Shown: positions 34,701 through 46,492 of the stretch, piece by piece
Layout of the letters: each line of letters begins with the position of its first letter
Position numbering within the stretch: position 1 is the stretch's first letter
Origin: Trichuris trichiura
Taxonomy: Eukaryota; Nematoda; Enoplea; Trichinellida; Trichuridae
Assembly: GCA_037903355.1 (NCBI GenBank)
Contig: JBAJFE010000026.1
Coordinates: 3,286,001-3,350,000, forward strand
Reading direction: 5' to 3'
Length of the DNA: 64,000 nt
Notes under the pieces: generated by a model
Seen by the model: only the letters and a program-made list of their open reading frames with translations
Databases searched by the model: none
Told to the model about the DNA's origin: nothing
Made by a program: the position numbers and the translations under genes

Positions 34701-35990
34701 AAAAAGTTTTTTTTAACAGGCGGGAAAAATCCATTAAAAAATTTTGTATGAAAGCCTGCATACCAAGTACAGGAAGATGTATTTTTAGTTTAAAGTACTG
34801 AGTGTGTAAACTTCCGCGATGGGCACGTTAATTTACTTTTTCATAACGAACCCAGAGTATTGTTAAAAACGGGTTACACTAAAAAGAATAAAAATTTGAC
34901 GTGCTCGTAATAACAGACTGCGACGTTTATACGAAATAATTTTCTTGGCGACCAACAACCTTCTGCAGCGTTCTGACAACATCAGGGTGAACATTGAAGA
35001 TGGAAATAGGTTGATTCTGATAGCTGTCTCGATAGGATGTTTTCATAATTATTCAATGGATTGCTTCCATATGAAAACCTTAGCTGTTAATTGTAAAGAC
35101 AGCTTTTACTTTCTTCAGATTGTTTCCCATGCTTTGTTTCTTCTAGTGCTCAGCCTTCTCGGTTAGGAGTTCCTGGTTTTCCGGGAACTAATGATTTGGA
35201 AAATGCAATTCAGCGCCTAGCGCTGCGTCGTCAAACTGAGTTACGGTACCGCCAGCGAATGTTCGACCGTTATCTTCATTCTGGAGTGTTGGCAACTTCG
35301 AAAACTGATGCACAGCTTATTTCCTGCTCAATGAATGCGCTAGCACATTCTCCATTTGATCGGTTAAGTAGAAGCGATGTTTCAGGGTTGAGAGACCCTC
35401 TTAGCAGCTCACTCAACATGTTCCCTATGAGAAGAACGGATGAATCCGGATTGTTTGACAGGTCAAGATTTTTTCGTATGATTCACAGCTGGTTCATGCC
35501 AAGTGCACTGCAGTTGGCTACGGATGAGTATAGTCGACAAGATAGAGAAAATGTGTGCAACTTTTGTCCGTCGGTTGGCAGTTTGGTTGAAAATAACCAG
35601 CGTGCGTTTACACTGTGCAGCGCTGCTTGCTTCATCAGTACTGTGAGCACGTACTCATATGTGAACAGTCACGTTCTCCATCCAAACGTGCCCTTTTCGA
35701 CCGATTTTGAAAAGCATACTATCTGGAAAAATAGTACACATTCTAGTTCACCGAAGAAATGCGAATTGATCACAAGGCGTGACCAAAAATATCTTTGGAA
35801 TTCTCCTCTCTGGAACTTAGAGCTGTGGCATGCTACGAGTTTTACTTGGGCGGCAAGTTCGATTTCGAGTCATGTACCTTTGAATAAAGATCCAGCTGCA
35901 ACAGAACCGTCTGGAGAAAGGTTTACCTGTGCCACTACTAGCCTTTCCATAGCAATCGACCGTACTGAATCTACAAGTTCGTTCAGCTGA
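25800..35990 (+). CDS. TRAK/Milton mitochondrial transport adaptor (5' exons missing)
   Basis: TRAK/Milton proteins link the mitochondrial GTPase Miro to kinesin-1 and dynein. Exons that join in phase: 25800-25967, 26011-26130, 26196-26274, 26323-26453, 26504-26673, 26733-26967, 27017-27114 and 35147-35990 (614 codons to a TGA). The first four encode the HAP1-N coiled coil, starting REKDLELAAKIGKSLLE and including KLLEEENSNLKLE. The fifth continues it (RETQAELSQELIDLQERY). The last opens with the Milton motif GVPGFPGTNDLENAIQRL. Introns are 43-65 nt except the last, 8032 nt. The 25967/26011 join is the least certain. The N-terminal exons, including the start, lie upstream and were not found, so the protein is longer than shown. 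Confidence 0.88.
29410..30180 (-). pseudogene. Tc1/mariner-superfamily transposase remnant
   Basis: Reading down the minus strand, about 30176-30090 gives a peptide with IKESGNVDDVPCAGRP, like the linker before the second helix-turn-helix of these transposases (G.V....R.GRP). About 29688-29467 gives FFIGNVTVHLS and DLRFMHDKASVHYAMSVRSY, like the (F)HDGAPAH.A..VR.Y stretch around the second catalytic aspartate. The parts between are broken by stops. Assigned by pattern only. Confidence 0.5.
30254..30465. mobile_element. Mini copy of the long-TIR family
   Basis: At 212 bp this is almost all terminal repeat. The left starts GGGTCTTTATTATTAAC and continues GGCGGAAGTTAGGCGGCAAC. The right (other strand) starts GGACCATTATTATTAACGGC and continues GGAAGTTGAGGCGGCAAC. 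Between lies CCTAGCCTAAGCCTAAGCC at 30336, the telomere-like core shared by all copies. It sits inside the TRAK intron. Confidence 0.65.
31203..31246 (-). ncRNA. Hammerhead-like motif with core change
   Basis: Left-arm partner of the copy at 33998-34039. Minus strand keeps CCG-CTGAAGA and the CGGGTC stem, but GAAA has become TAAA, which should stop cleavage. Confidence 0.5.
31443..31724 (-). pseudogene. PLE C-terminal remnant, left outer
   Basis: Minus-strand frame with MEKAKQASVVAEHATQC, RLRRIKEALYIRHN, CNRDQGADVSEIWTNI. Same region as the other PLE C-termini; it ends the polyprotein after the GIY-YIG nuclease. It has no reverse transcriptase attached. Confidence 0.65.
31802..31845 (-). ncRNA. 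Hammerhead ribozyme-like motif (CTGATGA form)
   Basis: Minus strand: CCG-CTGATGA, stem II CGGGTC/GACCCG closing TCGAAT, GAAAGCTC, CGG. This copy has the classical CUGAUGA string. Right-arm partner at 33398-33439. Confidence 0.7.
32193..32438 (-). pseudogene. PLE C-terminal remnant, left inner
   Basis: Minus-strand frame with MEKAKQASAVVEHATQC, LRRIKEALYIRHNRTYNRD and ISGIWTNIVTRY before a stop. It is the mirror copy of 32804-33049, with a few substitutions. Confidence 0.65.
32533..32779 (+). pseudogene. PLE GIY-YIG endonuclease remnant (palindrome centre)
   Basis: The frame encodes KRLGFRVFFKSSPNLR, then AGLIYAVECSCSEIYIGETG and HRFNEHIKNS: the two strands (LIYAVEC..., IYIGETG) and the following Arg/His helix of a GIY-YIG nuclease as attached to PLE reverse transcriptases. 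It nicks target DNA for insertion. Here it lacks the upstream reverse transcriptase. It is present once, in the unpaired centre, and continues toward the plus-strand C-terminus after a stop near 32779. Confidence 0.75.
32804..33049 (+). pseudogene. PLE C-terminal remnant, right inner
   Basis: It follows the GIY-YIG frame in the same orientation and ends at a TGA at 33047-33049 after IWTNIVTRYNCCSLNG. It shares the EALYIRHN and NRDQGVDISG blocks with the other copies. A shift separates it from the nuclease frame. Confidence 0.65.
33398..33439 (+). ncRNA. Hammerhead ribozyme-like motif (CTGATGA form)
   Basis: ACCG-CTGATGA, stem II CGGGTC/GACCCG, GAAAGCTC, CGG. It lies after the inner PLE C-terminus and its purine tract. 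Further downstream a conserved ACGG-N8-CCGT hairpin (near 33458-33473) follows, as in other units. Confidence 0.7.
33517..33861 (+). pseudogene. PLE C-terminal remnant, right outer
   Basis: Plus-strand frame with GRPILNLIITMEKAKQAS, SEHATQCNQTLNPKVLC, EALYIRHNLTYNRDQGADV and IWTNIVARYDCC. It repeats the inner C-terminus in tandem, so the arm contains two PLE 3' ends in a row. Confidence 0.65.
33998..34039 (+). ncRNA. Hammerhead ribozyme-like motif
   Basis: ACCG-CTGAAGA, stem II CGGGTC/GACCCG closing CCGGTC, GAAAGCTC, CGG. Followed by AAACGGGAATTATTCCGT (conserved hairpin) and then the ATG tail at 34089. Confidence 0.7.
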
Positions 35991-36369
35991 AGTTCAATTC
36001 TAGCTTCTAGCTCTGTTCTGCACCAACAACAATCCAACAGTACCACGCGGTAGCTACCCTTTCACATTTCTTTTTAGTATAACCTCTTTTTCAAACCCAA
36101 AGTCTTGATTTATCTGCTCCTTCAGTTTGAAGCGGTTTGTTACTTCCATTTTTAGACTGCCTTGTCTGTTTTTAGGCTGATCGCATTTTATGCGTAGCTT
36201 TCACGTTGGGGGTATTGTAATGATTTTTGTATAGTAAACAATTTTAATCTGCTCCCTTATTTTTGTCAAATTTTATTATACGGATGAATACGTTTCTTTT
36301 ATGTTGGTTAATACTTGTTTTTTAACGGAAGTAAAATTCATATAAAGTTTTTCTTCTTCTATCACGAAT
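35991..36369. other. TRAK 3' flank
   Basis: AT-rich sequence after the TRAK stop, likely 3' UTR. I see no canonical AATAAA within it; ATATAAAG at about 36339 is the nearest A-rich candidate. Confidence 0.4.
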
Positions 36370-36797
36370 ATCCCATTTCGCGGCAGAAATTTTTCTGCGG
36401 AGCTTTCATCCCCAGCCTTGGGCCATCTTTAGCGCAAACAAAAAATTAAAAATCTATCTTGACTTTCACTGGGATCAGCCGTTGAGGAGCTCTTCCGTAC
36501 TGCCAGCCGATGTGGTTACCTGTCGAATCAATCCTTGACTCATCAAAGTTGACACCCACTTGGCCAGTGCAACACCAGAGCAACCTTCACGGCGGCGTCC
36601 TCGGTGAACGCAGGACATAAAATGACAGGAAAATTATTGAACCAGCCAGTGCAGACGGATTTTAAACGGGAATGCTCCTCAGCGGCTGATACCAATGACG
36701 GCTAAGAAAGATTTTTAATTCTTTGTTTGTTCGCGCTGAAGACGGCCCAAGGCTGGGACCGAAAGCTCCGCAGAAAAATATCTGACGTGAAATGAGG
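36370..36797. repeat. PLE inverted repeat with 240-bp spacer
   Basis: Arms 36370-36463 and 36700-36797 are reverse complements at roughly 85% by eye. The right arm has an intact hammerhead-like motif. The left arm's copy has CTAAAGA in place of CTGAAGA. The spacer has no recognisable content. Confidence 0.7.
36730..36773 (+). ncRNA. Hammerhead ribozyme-like motif, divergent stem II
   Basis: GCG-CTGAAGA, stem II CGGcCCA/TGGGaCCG (one mismatch), GAAAGCTC, CGC. Stem I is GCG/CGC, a third independent pairing solution among the copies. Confidence 0.65.
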
Positions 36798-38058
36798 CAT
36801 CCGTTATAAAGGAGGAAAGAACTTTACACAAAAGCACTTTCTGGCAGAATTACTAAACTTTGAAAAGTGTGGTTAGCGATTTCATTTAACTGTTAGTGCG
36901 TTGGTGTGTTTCCTTTTTTGCAGTTGTTTTCTGACGAAAATTTGCTACTAGCGTCGTGCACATTTGCCTACAATGTAGTGGCAACAAACATATGTAACCA
37001 CTAGAGCTTGCTTCTAAAACAATTCTACAAATATTTTAACTGACCCTAATTAACTTGGCAAGTTTAAGAGAATAGTTCTCAAAGTGCAATAAAAGATTGA
37101 AGCGACACAGAAAAACTGAGAAGGCATTGAATGCTGAGAGGGACACAAACATGCTTTTCTTCTACCTTACACCAGGTAGAATGACCAGAATCAAGAAGCT
37201 TGACCATGAACATGACAAGAAAGTGAACGGTAAGAGTATTCTCTGGCCAGTATTGGCATGCTAGCGAGGGTGAGCTTCCACTTCATCAGCTAATTTGAGA
37301 AGGAATCAGAAGTCCCGCGCGCCCAGTTTTTCCTTTCAAAACAGAGTTAGCGTAATAGATAAGATTTAGGAACACCCTTCTCTTCAATTTGATTTTCTTT
37401 AAATTTGGACTTAGTACTAGAAAACTGGAGACTTGGCAGTGTTTAGTAGGCCCTCCGTATCCCCGAATTTTACTCAGCGGGATTTGTCTGAAGGAAGAAT
37501 GAAGTCGTCTTCGACGAATACTGAAAAATCGCTGCTGAAAATCGCCACTGCAAGTGCGTACATTTATAATCCCATTATACGACTTGGCAAAATGCTCTTC
37601 CGGTTTGATTTCTCTCACACATTGCATAAAACTGCAAGAGTCATTGTTACTGTACCGAACTATCATCTGCCTACCGCTTTCAGTTCTTCAATTCGTTTCG
37701 CAATATGACTAACATGTACAAGTATGCCTTTACTACTGCGTTGATATTAAGGCACAAGCCTGCAATGTCTTAACATCTGCTGCTGGTGAGGGTTGACACC
37801 TACTTTGAAGTTCTTCAAGAATTTTCCGTTTGTTTTTTGGCGGTAAGGGGATGAAAACTGGTGATAATAAATTCCTACTATACTTCATCTACTAAATGGA
37901 CGTCAAGCGGGAACAGTAATAATCATGCGAATGATTATTAAGATTCATTCGTGCACAGTTTTGTAACAGTCAGGAAAGCGTGTATTGTTAGAGGTTAACT
38001 AGAGTTATCTGGACAATACAAGAACTTTGTTCTCCTGTTAATCTTAACTGAATTTCTC
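36798..38058. other. Gene-free stretch
   Basis: Frames on both strands at 37286-37708 overlap in antisense and resemble nothing. No repeat stands out. Confidence 0.4.
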
Positions 38059-38660
38059 ATGATGGAGTTTTTTCTTACAGCTTTTTGTTTTGCCCGTTGT
38101 TGGTTTCTGAAATAACTGAAGCAAATGCCCTACCAACAGATGGATGAACAGTTAATAAGAAAAATTTCGGAGCAATCCTGCACGTTCACTGTGCCGGTAG
38201 TTGCGCCGGTGCACGACCTCAAAGCAGGCGCAACCTGTTTGCGAAGGGCGTTTCTCTGAGGCGAGGACGTAAATATCTGCAACGTCGCCGGACACCCGCG
38301 CCGACCGCTGATCCCTTACCTGTGCCGGTCATGTGGCCAACGCGTAGGTCAGGGAAGGGTATATAAGCGCGCCGCTCAGAGCACGAGGCATTCTGGCTTT
38401 CTCCAACTTTGCTACGGACCTTTCTGCAGCGTTGTTCTCATTGACAGTAAAGCTTTACGACCGTTCATCGGCAACCGTTTGAAGCGCACATTCACGCAAA
38501 GATGGAATGTGTAAGATTGTTCTGGATCTTTCCTTATTAACTGTTCATCCAACTGTTGGTAGGGCATTTGCTTTGGTTGTTTCAGAAACCAACAACAGGC
38601 AAGACAGAAAGTCGTCAGAAAAACTCCATCATGAAAACCATTGGACCAGCTAAAAAGCAT
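38059..38660. repeat. PLE inverted repeat with GC-rich TATA-containing spacer
   Basis: Arms 38059-38185 and about 38505-38633 are reverse complements. Each carries the GCCCTACCAACRGATGGATG block, right arm reversed. An ATG at 38631 opens MKTIGPAKKHPVFKNF, the conserved tail. The spacer between them is unrelated GC-rich sequence (next entry). Confidence 0.75.
38186..38504 (+). promoter_or_regulatory. Possible promoter or LTR fragment in the spacer
   Basis: The GC-rich spacer contains GGGTATATAAGCGCGCC at about 38357, a TATA box followed about 25 bp later by a possible start region (CTCAGAGCACGAG). The layout resembles the TATA region of the LTR at 46350 (GGAGTATATAAAGAGCACC). No reading frame follows clearly. 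It may be a solo-LTR fragment or a captured promoter; low certainty. Confidence 0.35.
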
Positions 38661-39028
38661 CCAGTTTTCAAAAATTTTAGTTCTGTCGTATAGGTAGATT
38701 AAAGGTACAACATGACAGTACAAAATCAATACCAACTACCGCTGGCAATTCTGAGCTAAACCGCTTCTTCCGGAGTCATGCTGCAAAACAATTTCACTTC
38801 ATGAAATTATGAGCTCCAGCTTAGCTAACCGCAAACCTTATATTGATAACTTCACTGCGAAAATAGCCAAATGCAAAATGCGGACATCACGGAGGCTAAC
38901 ACTAACAAACAGAAGAATGGTTAACACAATTGCAAAACTTAACAGCGGGAAAACAGAAATAAAGATGATGGAACAAAGTGTCCATTATGGAGAATGGGCC
39001 AACAACCACTGTAGTGTTTGATCAGTCG

Positions 39029-40432
<1,404 letters not shown>

Positions 40433-41601
40433 AATTACAAGACATTGTAAAGATATGGCGAGAGAAATGGTGATAACTGAAGGAACAGAATGAATGGGAA
40501 TAATTCTTCAAAAATGCACACATCTTTTGCTCTGAGCGCTAAGAAAAACGCAAACCGCGACAAGTGAGCAAAACAGTTTCATCATAGAAATTCCATTAAT
40601 CAATAAACTAAACAATATATGGTAAAAATTGACGATAAATTACAAAGGAAATGGGGGTTGTGTATCCTATATAATTAATCACGGTTGCGATTACTACTGG
40701 TATAGGAGTGGAAAATCTAAGTTTGGGACAGTATAATTGGAACATTCGGCACATTAGCTCACATAGAAAATCGTGTTGTTTTAGAATGGTACGACTTCAG
40801 GCAAAGGAGCATTAATCAACTGTTTTTCAAATAAATAAGAGCCAAAATTTTCTAACGTTCATTGAGCACCTTAATCCTCACAATTTACCACTGCAAAGCC
40901 TGGCGCGAAAAAGTCTGTCCACAAGAACCGTTTAATTATAAACCTACAGTTAATTGATTATCAAGTTCACATATCTTTATGACCAGGAGCGATTGACCCC
41001 TTACCGAGTGTAAGCTCAATAAGGCAAAATAACTATGAGCTTCAAGTCATTCGCTAACTGTTATCAGGTTATAAATCCAAGTCGGAGCACCGTAACTTCA
41101 CCTAATCAACTTGACCGAGAAACCGTTAATCCTGTTTTCATGCCTAAATTCACGAACAGTTTGCCTGACGTAAATTCAGTATACGTGATGCACAGAAAGC
41201 ATATATAGTGGCTACAAGGTCAGCACATGTTTGCCATATACAGCATGTATGCGGTACATGCTGCTTTTACTTGTAAGATATTTTCTGCTCTCCAGGGTTT
41301 GTGCTACATACGCACAATGTTGAAATTGAGTATCGAATACACACAAAGTATTCATAGACTGTGCGGCATTCACATGGCATACGCTGTCTATTAGCAGAAT
41401 ACCTGCTAAACCCACAGTTTCTATGGTGCACGTGTGGTACATATCTTGTATGTACTTGCATACGCGGAATATTTACGTCATGTATGGCTTCTACATGGCG
41501 CATGTTATTTATAACCGGGATAGCTAGGCAGAAATGGTCTCCACGGCATAGATGTAATGTCTATTGTATATATAATTGCATGCATGAGATATTCCATAGG
41601 T
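40433..41601. other. CDK upstream region
   Basis: AT-rich sequence that would hold the CDK promoter (minus-strand gene). No TATA or other element is convincing. ATG-rich short frames at 41212-41603 overlap on both strands and look like low-complexity chance frames. Confidence 0.4.
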
Positions 41602-41790
41602 GATCTTCTGGTTAACGGATTTGGCCTGCTTGATGTATCTCCAAGTAAATTTCAAAGTGCCCTACCAACGAATGGATTTATTTACAGATACATCAAACAG
41701 GCCAAATCCGTGAACCAGAAGATCAACTATGAAACAACCCAAGCCTGTTAAAAGACACACCGTCTTTCGAAGCATGGGATATTCATGGAA
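41602..41790. repeat. Small PLE palindrome with coding tail
   Basis: Arms 41602-41652 and 41676-41728 are reverse complements (GATCTTCTGGTT... / ...AACCAGAAGATC). The centre holds the CCCTACCAACGAATGGAT block. An ATG at 41729 opens MKQPKPVKRHTVFR. The arm sequence also occurs at 16613-16680, next to a PLE C-terminus, which ties it to that family. Confidence 0.7.
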
Positions 41791-44700
41791 TCTATGTTCA
41801 TGGTTTAAGTCGCCTGTTGTTACGTCCCAAAGCGTCTGCCCCTGGCCATGTAAAAAAGCTTGGGCCAAAAGCGGAGTCTGGGATAACACTACTATGCGAT
41901 TCGCTGTTAATGCGATGCGTCTTCTTCCGCTTCTTCGCATACGCTTGCTTGCACACACTGGCTGCTCTTGCTGTTTCGGAGTAAATGGTGCTAACAGTTC
42001 TCCGTGCTGGCCTATCCCTCTTGACGATTCATCCTCGGGCTGCGCGCTGGGACACAGCACACCGACATGCAATTTCTCAACAATGTAAACTTTTATGGTT
42101 TTCTGCGGTCCAACACCAGGAGTGGTACCACGAGCGCATAAAATCGCAGCCAGGTGACCGAACAGGCCCTGGACCCTGTAGGAGCTCCACCGGCTGGTCC
42201 GCTTGCCTTGTTAGAAAGCGGAGCTTAGTATAGGCTGTGGTTTTGATCAAATTCTTTTGGTTTTTTCTTGAATTACTTCCCTCGTTTCCACTCTTCCCCT
42301 ACTTTCTTGAGCGTGCCGATAGGGTACGAGGGTGCCGTGCTTCTGAGAGCAGCGTAATCTGGTGCACCGCGTCTAGGCATGGATAAATTGGATTAAAGAG
42401 AAATCATATACGTCTGTTAGATTAGTGGCAGTTTAAATCACGGCCTCCTGCATTGCGGGGACGGTTAGGCAGTTTCCAGACGGGTAGTAAACAGATGGAA
42501 AAATAGGTCGGCATCAATGCAACATTTGTTTCATTGAGGATCAAAAATTTGCGTAGAGTTGCCGAATTCCATATCTTGGTTGGCTACGCTCGCCTCTGCT
42601 ACAGCAATTATATAGCGTCGCTGACAAGATTGTGCGCACTTAAGCGTTGTCAGTTCCGTCTCAACTACGCGTTGGTTGGCAGATTTGCAAGACAACGCTA
42701 CTCCACAGACTGGTATAATTGAAGACGCAGATGTTGGCAGCGGCGTACCTCTTATATATTCAACTTCCTATGGTAAGTGTAGATCAGACGGGAGCTTAAA
42801 ATTAATCGCCTTTTTGCCTAGAATTCTGTAGTTTTCTGCAATGTTTCCGTCTTCTAGAGGCAGAGACGAGGACTGGAACGGCAGGGCTACCACAGCGCAA
42901 CCTAGGCAGCCGAGCGGGACCTCCGATGCGCAGGAGACGAACCGGCGGCTGCGTACGTGGAGCAGCACTTTAAAAGGTATGCAGAGCATTTCCTTTTTGG
43001 AAAACCCCTCAGTTTTTCACATGTACCTTCTTAGTCTTGTAAAATTTTATGGTTTCCTGCGGTCCAACAGTGGGAGTGGAGCCGCAAGCGGACAACACCG
43101 CAGTCTAGAACGCCCAACAGGCCGTCAGACTAGCAGGATGTGAGCCCGCGGCTCCATACTTGCTGGTCAAGTTGGGAACCTATGTTAAACATTCGTTCTC
43201 TTCAAAGTTTATCGTTTATCCACTGCGAATTGTTTCGTTTACAGAAAATCTGTACTCTTCCAGCATCGATCACTAGGAGCGGAGCTGCTCGGCCCCGTCC
43301 GCACTGTAGATAGCGCTGAAGAATCCCTCGGAGGCTTAGGAGGCGAGCACGTGGCTCCACACCCTGATTGGAGCCACGTGCTCACCTCCTAAGCCTCCGA
43401 GGGATTCTTCAGCGCTATCTACATCGCAGTCCAGGAGGCTGAACAGGTCGTCGGACACCACCCTTCAGCGGCAATTTGCCTTAACCAGAAATAAGTTGAG
43501 GGATGACCAGGGAAAACGCCGGAAAGGCGATGATCTTCTCACACTCGAGTACCTCGCTTGCGACCAGAGCTCGGAGAAGTAGTCACATACGAGTACGTCG
43601 AAGAGAGATTACGGCAGATTGTTGGTGTTGTCATTGGGGACATCTGCGCTCCGCTGTTGAAAAAGAACAAGGATCACACAATGTCGGAATACGTTGACCG
43701 ACTGTGCGAGAAGCGACTGAATCAGAGAAATCTTCGAAAAAAACTCTGAGAAAGGAAGCGCAACCTGATCAAATGGCAGTCAGCAAATTACAGCCCTTTG
43801 GATCCTGTGATAGAGACGGGTTGATAGAAAGGGGCCCTTTTCACTTTGAATGTCAGGAAATGTTGGACGGTGTTGCAAAATACGAGCACGAGGAAGTCAC
43901 TGCAATTGCGCAGGTGAAAATTCGACGGGATGCTCAACTCCCTTCTCCTCCAGTTGGGAAAGCACCGCAGCAATCGCCATTGTGCCAGCCGACCGATCGG
44001 CGGTGCGCGGGAGGGACCGCCTGCCAAGCACTGCCTCTAGCAGGACTGATAATTTTGATGACGGGGCGACTGCCGGCCCTTAAGCTGGGCGCGAGCGTTG
44101 GGAGAAAGATAACGATCACCCGAGCGCCGGGTGACTCATAGTTTACTAACTACTGTGCAAATATGGCGGCGGCTCGAACAGAGGCGCCGCTCAACGGTCA
44201 ACAGAAGTCTATAAAAGGAGACGCTTGGTTGTTTCGGGGGTTTTTCGCTTTCTATGGTTTGGCGATTGCGTGCTTGCCTGGATTGATTGTAATAAAGATT
44301 TTTGCGTATGGCTGCGGAGTCCGGAACAGCCATAGCGCTCGCATCGGTATCCAGGATAAATGGTTTGGAGGAATCAGGGAAGCGTAGAACGGTTTCTGAC
44401 GTTAACTTCTTCGCTTTCTCGTGTAATAAAGTGTTCCTCTGGTGGCGTGACTGTTACAAAATGGCGCAGCGAACAGGATGAGCAACCGGCTGAATTGTCA
44501 AAAGTTGCTGCAAGTCGACTCGGTTCAACAAAGAAAAGCGTAACGAAAATCTCGTCGGCTGACAAAAAAGAAATTACAATGGCAACTGATCAAGCAGGGC
44601 GCCCGCCGTCGAAATCGAGCAGCAGCGACTTCAGTAGCAATTTGGGTTCACCAGAAATAACTTGGAGGATGGCCAGAGAAAAAAGACTCCGGGGAAGCGA

Positions 44701-45690
44701 CATTCCTCGCGAACTCGAGTACCTCGCTTGCGACCGGGGCTCGGCGAAGTAATCGAGTACGACTACGTGGAAGCAGGTTACGGGAGGTTGTTGGTGTTGT
44801 CCCTGGCCACGTCGAAGCTCCGTGCGTCGAACCTATGTTAGACCAATGCGCTTTTCACAATTTTCCTTTCTCGCTTTCAGTATCTTTCTTTTGCATACTT
44901 CTCGTGTTGTCTACTGTCGTAAGATTAAAAAGTCTTTTACTGGTTTCCATGGGAGATTTCGAACGAGAAAAATCCATGTACACTTCCTTGAACAATTCAA
45001 CTCGTTACAAGATTTTCGCGTTAAAGTCATCATTTTTATCAGCTGCATCAACTCTTTCTTTCTGAGGCGCTGTGCACTTTCATATTTCCTGCGTTAACTC
45101 TGCTACAGCAAAGGCAAAGGGTGCTACTGCAGCTTCTGTCCGTTTTTCAATCGATAAAGTCAATGCAGACATCCACTTGAGCACACCTATCGGCGAAGCG
45201 GCTATGCCTGATAGCACCCTAATCGACGTACGAGTGTTCTGTTCTAAGTCGGCTCGGAGGACCAATGAATCGCCGCAAAGAAGAGGAAGACTGGAGTAAA
45301 CAGGTTTACCATCAGTCGGAACACAGCTATCGGGGAGTCAGAAGAAATAAGAAGACTGTTCGGAAAGTCGAAAATTGGAGAAGTGGAAATCGGTTCAACA
45401 ATAGGGAGTGTTCAGCGCATCCAATCATCAATAGGGCCCACCCTTCTCGTCCATCGCCAGAAGGTTCCACTGATCGCGAATCGCGCGACACAATCATCGA
45501 AGTGATTAAGAAACTGTTCACTTATGTACATACTTCCTGGAAAATGACGCGATGCAAGCGATCAACTAAAAACGTGAAATCATCCTCAGAGATATTTTTG
45601 CCAATTTCTGGTCGGTAGTTTCTAATCCAGAACAATAGGCATGCGTTGCACAGGTTCCAACAGGCCAGAAAAACTTCTGGTTTATCATAG
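41791..45690. other. GC-richer region of repeated, unresolved coding-like modules
   Basis: Base composition rises here. One module occurs twice: about 43480-43650 and 44650-44820 share CTCGAGTACCTCGCTTGCGA and flanks, both encoding LEYLACD then, in another frame, LGEV..Y.YVE. Another occurs near 42085-42220 and 43048-43170 (TGCGGTCCAACA). A frame at 42860-42977 between an acceptor-like TTCTAG and a donor-like AAAG/GTATGC could be an exon. The frame 43558-43749 (EVVTYEYVEERLRQIVGVV) and those at 44360-44752 and 45265-45618 look protein-like but match nothing I know. It could be a decayed gene family or a retroelement gag region. Confidence 0.4.
43305..43423. repeat. 55-bp near-perfect palindrome
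   Basis: Arms 43305-43359 and 43369-43423 match at 54 of 55 positions, with a 9-bp loop. The motif CGCTGAAGA occurs at the outer end, but no stem II or GAAA follows, so it is not a hammerhead unit. It could be extruded as a cruciform or form a long RNA hairpin. Confidence 0.85.
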
Positions 45691-45696
45691 AATGAT

Positions 45697-46114
45697 GTAG
45701 ACCAGTGATTCCCAATGGGGACCCCAGGGCCACCCTAAGCACCTGGGGTGAGTCGAAGGGGGTGCTGAAAGTTAAGGAGACCCTTGGGGGTTCTTTGCTG
45801 TGTCTATACATCTTTTTTTCTAATGTAACTTTTCTTGTGAAAACAGAGAGCAAGCAATTCCTCGATATCACGGAGCATAAACAGAGGAAGTTGTCATCAG
45901 TGCAGCGTGGCGCCCCTGTATCGATGGACTTTGCTGCGTTCTGGCTAAGTCACTGACAATTCGCAGAAGCTCACTGAATAGTGAATGAGGCTGCGCAATT
46001 CCTCCCTTTAGCCACAACTCGAGATCGTTCGCAAGAATTGTACGGTTGTTGCATTCAGTAGCCGGTGGGACGCTTGACGTCGTGTCTTCAGGGAATGCCG
46101 GGAACAGAGAGACG
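45697..46114. mobile_element. hAT terminal fragment
   Basis: The sequence CAGTGATTCCCAATGGGG at 45695 is a typical hAT end of the CAGTG-ATTC type, followed by GC-rich CCCCAGGGCC and then AT-richer sequence. No matching right end is visible nearby. It may be the 5' end of the hAT element whose transposase lies at 48278, separated by the later LTR element, but this is inference. Confidence 0.5.
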
Positions 46115-46492
46115 TGAAAGTCACAAGGAATTCTTCCTTTGACACCAAGCAACGTGGTTCCTTCTTTTTGTGACGAAAAGCACGACGGGCGGTGAAAGCG
46201 ACGATCCCTGCAGGGCAGACCTTGATAGTGACTCACGCAGGGTGGTCACCGGAAATAGCTATCAGGACGCGCGGGTGGTCACCGGAAACGTCCGTCAGAT
46301 GTCACCTCGCCCACGAAGTGACGCTCAGCCCCCGCCAGGATAAGGAGTATATAAAGAGCACCCGCGGAAGGCTGAGAGAGATTCGCTGGTTGTGTAACGC
46401 GTTTACGGTCCTGCTAAATTGGTGACCTGTGAGTGATAAGCTTTTGCGTGCGTCTGTCAACTGCGTTTACTACAAGCTATCGAGGCCTTATT

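Larger units (their letters stand above)
27115..35146 (+). other. 8.0-kb TRAK intron filled with transposons
   Basis: The donor is CAG/GTAGTC after 27114 and the acceptor TTCTTCTAG before 35147. The split codon AG/T gives serine and keeps the frame, so exons on both sides join directly. Inside are a Tc1/mariner remnant (29410-30180, minus), a mini TIR element (30254-30465) and a 2.9-kb PLE palindrome (31158-34083). The frames at 28441-28682 and 34385-34570 resemble nothing I know. The sequence at 27120-29400 and 34100-35140 looks like unique intron. Confidence 0.8.

Noticed and set aside
41212..41603. Overlapping frames rich in His/Cys/Tyr
   Set aside because: They occur on both strands of low-complexity GTATAC-rich sequence and match no family.
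43313..43340. Hammerhead motif at CGCTGAAGA in the 55-bp palindrome
   Set aside because: No stem II and no GAAA follow, so only the CTGAAGA string matches by chance.
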